64,000 nucleotides of DNA from Pseudoalteromonas umbrosa (GTDB taxonomy: Bacteria; Pseudomonadota; Gammaproteobacteria; Enterobacterales; Alteromonadaceae), in assembly GCF_030125375.1 (NCBI RefSeq), contig NZ_JASJUU010000022.1:1-64000 (forward strand). The letters are read 5' to 3'. The translations under genes were made by a program, and so were the position numbers. A model generated the notes under the pieces. It did no database searches. It had not been told where the DNA came from and saw nothing but the letters and a program-made list of their open reading frames with translations. This document shows, one piece after another, positions 61,937 to 64,000 of the stretch. Numbering within the stretch: position 1 is the stretch's first letter; every line of letters starts with the position of its first letter.

Positions 61937-64000
61937 TTAAAAGTTGTAATTTAACTCCAGAGCATAGTTTCTTGGCGTACCTGGACGCACTGTGAAAAAT
62001 GCGACCTTTGAGTCATATTCTTTATCAAATAAGTTATGAATGTTAAGTTTCACACTTAAGTCATCATTAATCTCATACTGAGCCGAGAAGCCACCTAGAA
62101 CATGTGAGTCTACAGGTACGTACTCAACCTTACGCTCTCCAATAAAGCCTTCACGTTCACCTGTATAAGTCAGGTAACCACCAATTCTGAAGTCTTCAAA
62201 GTCATAGAAAGTGCTAAAACTTGCAATTCTGTCAGGTACAACGCGTGAAACACGACCCGCAACATAATTTGGGTTTGTCATGTCAATATCTGAAAATGAA
62301 ACCGCTGCATACCACTGCTCAGTCACATAGCCTGAAATTTCAACTTCATACCCTTCTGACTCTACACCGCTTTGTGCTTCATAATAGATCAATGACGAGT
62401 CTTCATGTTTACCCGCTTCTACTGGATAGTTTTCTTGATCGATCTGGAAATATGCGACATCAACACTGAACGAGTCATCTTGGTTTGAGTATCTAATACC
62501 GACTTCTTTGTTTTCACCAGATACTGGATCTAATAACTTGCCAGATTTATCATACGTCTGTCGTTGGTCAAAAATATCCGTATAGCTTGCGTACATTAAA
62601 AACTGTTCAGTAAATTTATACACACCGCCGTAATATAAGCTGGTGTCTTTAAAATCAAATTCACTGGTAATCTCGCGGTTAGTGCTGCTTGATGTAATAT
62701 CTTTATGGTTAGCACCTAGTAACACATTCAAGTTGTCTAGCACCTGTAAGTTGAAAGCGACACGGGCACTTTGAGACTCGATGTTCGCTTCACGCACAGC
62801 TGGTGCTTCATAATTAAAACCTGGGTTAGCAGGCTTTGCTTGTGGTGATTCATTCGAGTGTTCAGCGATTAAATTACCAGCTGGTCTTGAAAGTGCTCTG
62901 TAAGATGTCTGGTACTCGTCAAACTCGCTATTTGCTAGCGTAAAATTAATGCTATGCTCGCGGTCTAAAAAGCTAAACTGACCATTCACACCAATTTCGG
63001 CACGATCTGATTGATAGTCTACGTGTTTTTCATTAGCAAGTAGGGCATAGTCGCCATTTGGCTCAACATGCCACCACAAACCTGCGTAAACTTTATCATC
63101 ATCTAAATTAGCAGTATGGAATCTTGCCACAACATTCCAATCATCATTGATTTGGTAACGTGCTTCACCCAATAAGCTATCTTGCTGCGTATCTTGCTCT
63201 GCCCAATCTGGATAGATGTTTGCTTCGATACCTATGTTGACACGCTCACCGTTTGTAAATTGATACGGTAGGCCGTCAGAAATAGCACCTTGTCCATCAT
63301 CTTGGTAACTAGCAAAAATAGACACCTGTAATGCATCGGTGATATCTGCAGACAACGTTGTATAAAACATGGTGCGATCTGTATTCGCATGATCTACAAA
63401 CGAATCAGCACCCTCTACCGCTGTTACAACACGCGCACGTACTGTGCCACTGTCATTCAGTGTCGTATTGAAATCTGCTTCTGCACGAAGTCGGTCCCAA
63501 GAGCCAATCTCTGCAGATACTGCGCCACCGGTGCCGTTATATGCACGTTTTTGAACAAGATTTACAGTCCCTGATGGCTGACCTACCTCTTGTAACATGC
63601 CAGTTGAACCGCGGATAACTTCAACACTTTCAAACATGCTAGTGTCTAATAGCGTAGTTTGACTAGGACGGCCTGCAGCGCCCATGCCATCAATTAAGAA
63701 TCGGTTCATTTCAAAACCGCGAGAGAAAACAAAACGTTCGCGATTGCCTAGTGATGTCTCAGAGTATACACCTGCGCTATGCACAAGCGCTTCACCCGCT
63801 GAGTTAACGTCATGAAAATCCATGAACTCACTATCGATAATCGAAATAGACTGTGGCGTGTCGCCAATTGCAAGCGGTAACCCTGTTGCGCCTACATCTC
63901 TGTGGTGTTTACCCACCACCTCAATATGTTCCATATTTACTTTAGCATCGTCTGCTAAAACTACTGAAGAACTACTTGCTAGTAGTCCGATACACACCGC
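61937..64000 (-). CDS. TonB-dependent siderophore receptor, 5' end outside window
   Basis: About 687 codons are visible. The frame stays open to the window edge, and the first residues (AVCIGLLASSSSVVLA) look like the second half of a signal peptide, so the true start is probably beyond 64000. The TonB box is HIEVVG, the plug carries DTPQSISIIDSEF and VEVIRGSTGMLQEVGQPSG, and the barrel ends LNYNF. This is the ferric-siderophore receptor type (FhuE/FpvA-like group). It is convergent with entA and may import the local catecholate or a related one. Confidence 0.9.
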   Translation of the reverse strand, partial: AVCIGLLASSSSVVLADDAKVNMEHIEVVGKHHRDVGATGLPLAIGDTPQSISIIDSEFMDFHDVNSAGEALVHSAGVYSETSLGNRERFVFSRGFEMNRFLIDGMGAAGRPSQTTLLDTSMFESVEVIRGSTGMLQEVGQPSGTVNLVQKRAYNGTGGAVSAEIGSWDRLRAEADFNTTLNDSGTVRARVVTAVEGADSFVDHANTDRTMFYTTLSADITDALQVSIFASYQDDGQGAISDGLPYQFTNGERVNIGIEANIYPDWAEQDTQQDSLLGEARYQINDDWNVVARFHTANLDDDKVYAGLWWHVEPNGDYALLANEKHVDYQSDRAEIGVNGQFSFLDREHSINFTLANSEFDEYQTSYRALSRPAGNLIAEHSNESPQAKPANPGFNYEAPAVREANIESQSARVAFNLQVLDNLNVLLGANHKDITSSSTNREITSEFDFKDTSLYYGGVYKFTEQFLMYASYTDIFDQRQTYDKSGKLLDPVSGENKEVGIRYSNQDDSFSVDVAYFQIDQENYPVEAGKHEDSSLIYYEAQSGVESEGYEVEISGYVTEQWYAAVSFSDIDMTNPNYVAGRVSRVVPDRIASFSTFYDFEDFRIGGYLTYTGEREGFIGERKVEYVPVDSHVLGGFSAQYEINDDLSVKLNIHNLFDKEYDSKVAFFTVRPGTPRNYALELNYNF

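Noticed and set aside
1..64000. CRISPR array, prophage, transposon or restriction-defence island
   Set aside because: I saw no regularly spaced repeats, integrase, transposase, phage structural or cas genes on either strand.

Overview
The window looks like chromosomal DNA of a marine gammaproteobacterium of the order Alteromonadales, most likely Pseudoalteromonas. This is inferred from moderate AT richness, the joined rif and str ribosomal operons, DUF2959, DUF4124 and PepSY proteins, secreted EndA-type nucleases and several TonB-dependent receptors. No database search was possible, so the genus is a guess. I saw no phage, insertion sequence, integron or CRISPR array.

Region 1 (1-17.1 kb, minus strand) is the transcription and translation core. 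In transcription order it reads tRNA-Trp, secE, nusG, rplK, rplA, rplJ, rplL, rpoB, rpoC, rpsL, rpsG, fusA and the start of tuf. deoC lies upstream, just past tRNA-Trp. Regulatory DNA is easy to read here: a promoter nested in the nusG terminator, an L10-type leader before rplJ, an attenuator hairpin between rplL and rpoB, a terminator after rpoC, and a near-consensus promoter for the str genes.

Region 2 (17.1-24.4 kb, plus strand) is a sulfate assimilation operon: cysG, cysD, cysN, an SLC13-type permease, cysC and cysQ. The reductive half, cysJ-cysI-cysH, lies on the minus strand at 38.3-42.7 kb. Together they cover uptake, activation, reduction to sulfide, siroheme supply and removal of the PAP by-product. 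A LysR-type dyad upstream of cysG shares an 11-mer with a site upstream of cysJ, which suggests one CysB-like regulator.

Region 3 (24.5-38.1 kb) is mixed housekeeping and signalling: outer-membrane phospholipase A, a GNAT-hotdog fusion, a spermidine-synthase-like protein, dtd, a proline iminopeptidase, YihY, a DUF2959 lipoprotein, arylamine N-acetyltransferase, a membrane GGDEF-EAL protein divergent from an orphan ferric-iron binding protein, an S4 RNA-binding protein, a hotdog thioesterase and an L-2-hydroxyglutarate-oxidase-like flavoprotein.

Region 4 (42.9-50.5 kb) encodes mainly exported proteins: a multidomain endonuclease, a probable DUF3103 protein, a PepSY membrane protein, a second compact endonuclease and an S41 protease lipoprotein followed by a small lipoprotein.

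Region 5 (50.6-64 kb) is a catecholate siderophore locus: an EntD-type phosphopantetheinyl transferase, a TonB receptor with a Fur box, a PvdE-type ABC exporter, the operon entC-entE-entB-vibH-like-entA, and a second TonB receptor cut by the window end. The only condensation enzyme visible is a free-standing VibH-like domain, and there is no multimodular NRPS. The inferred product is therefore a 2,3-dihydroxybenzoyl amide of a soluble di- or polyamine. This is the strongest candidate for an undescribed system in the window.
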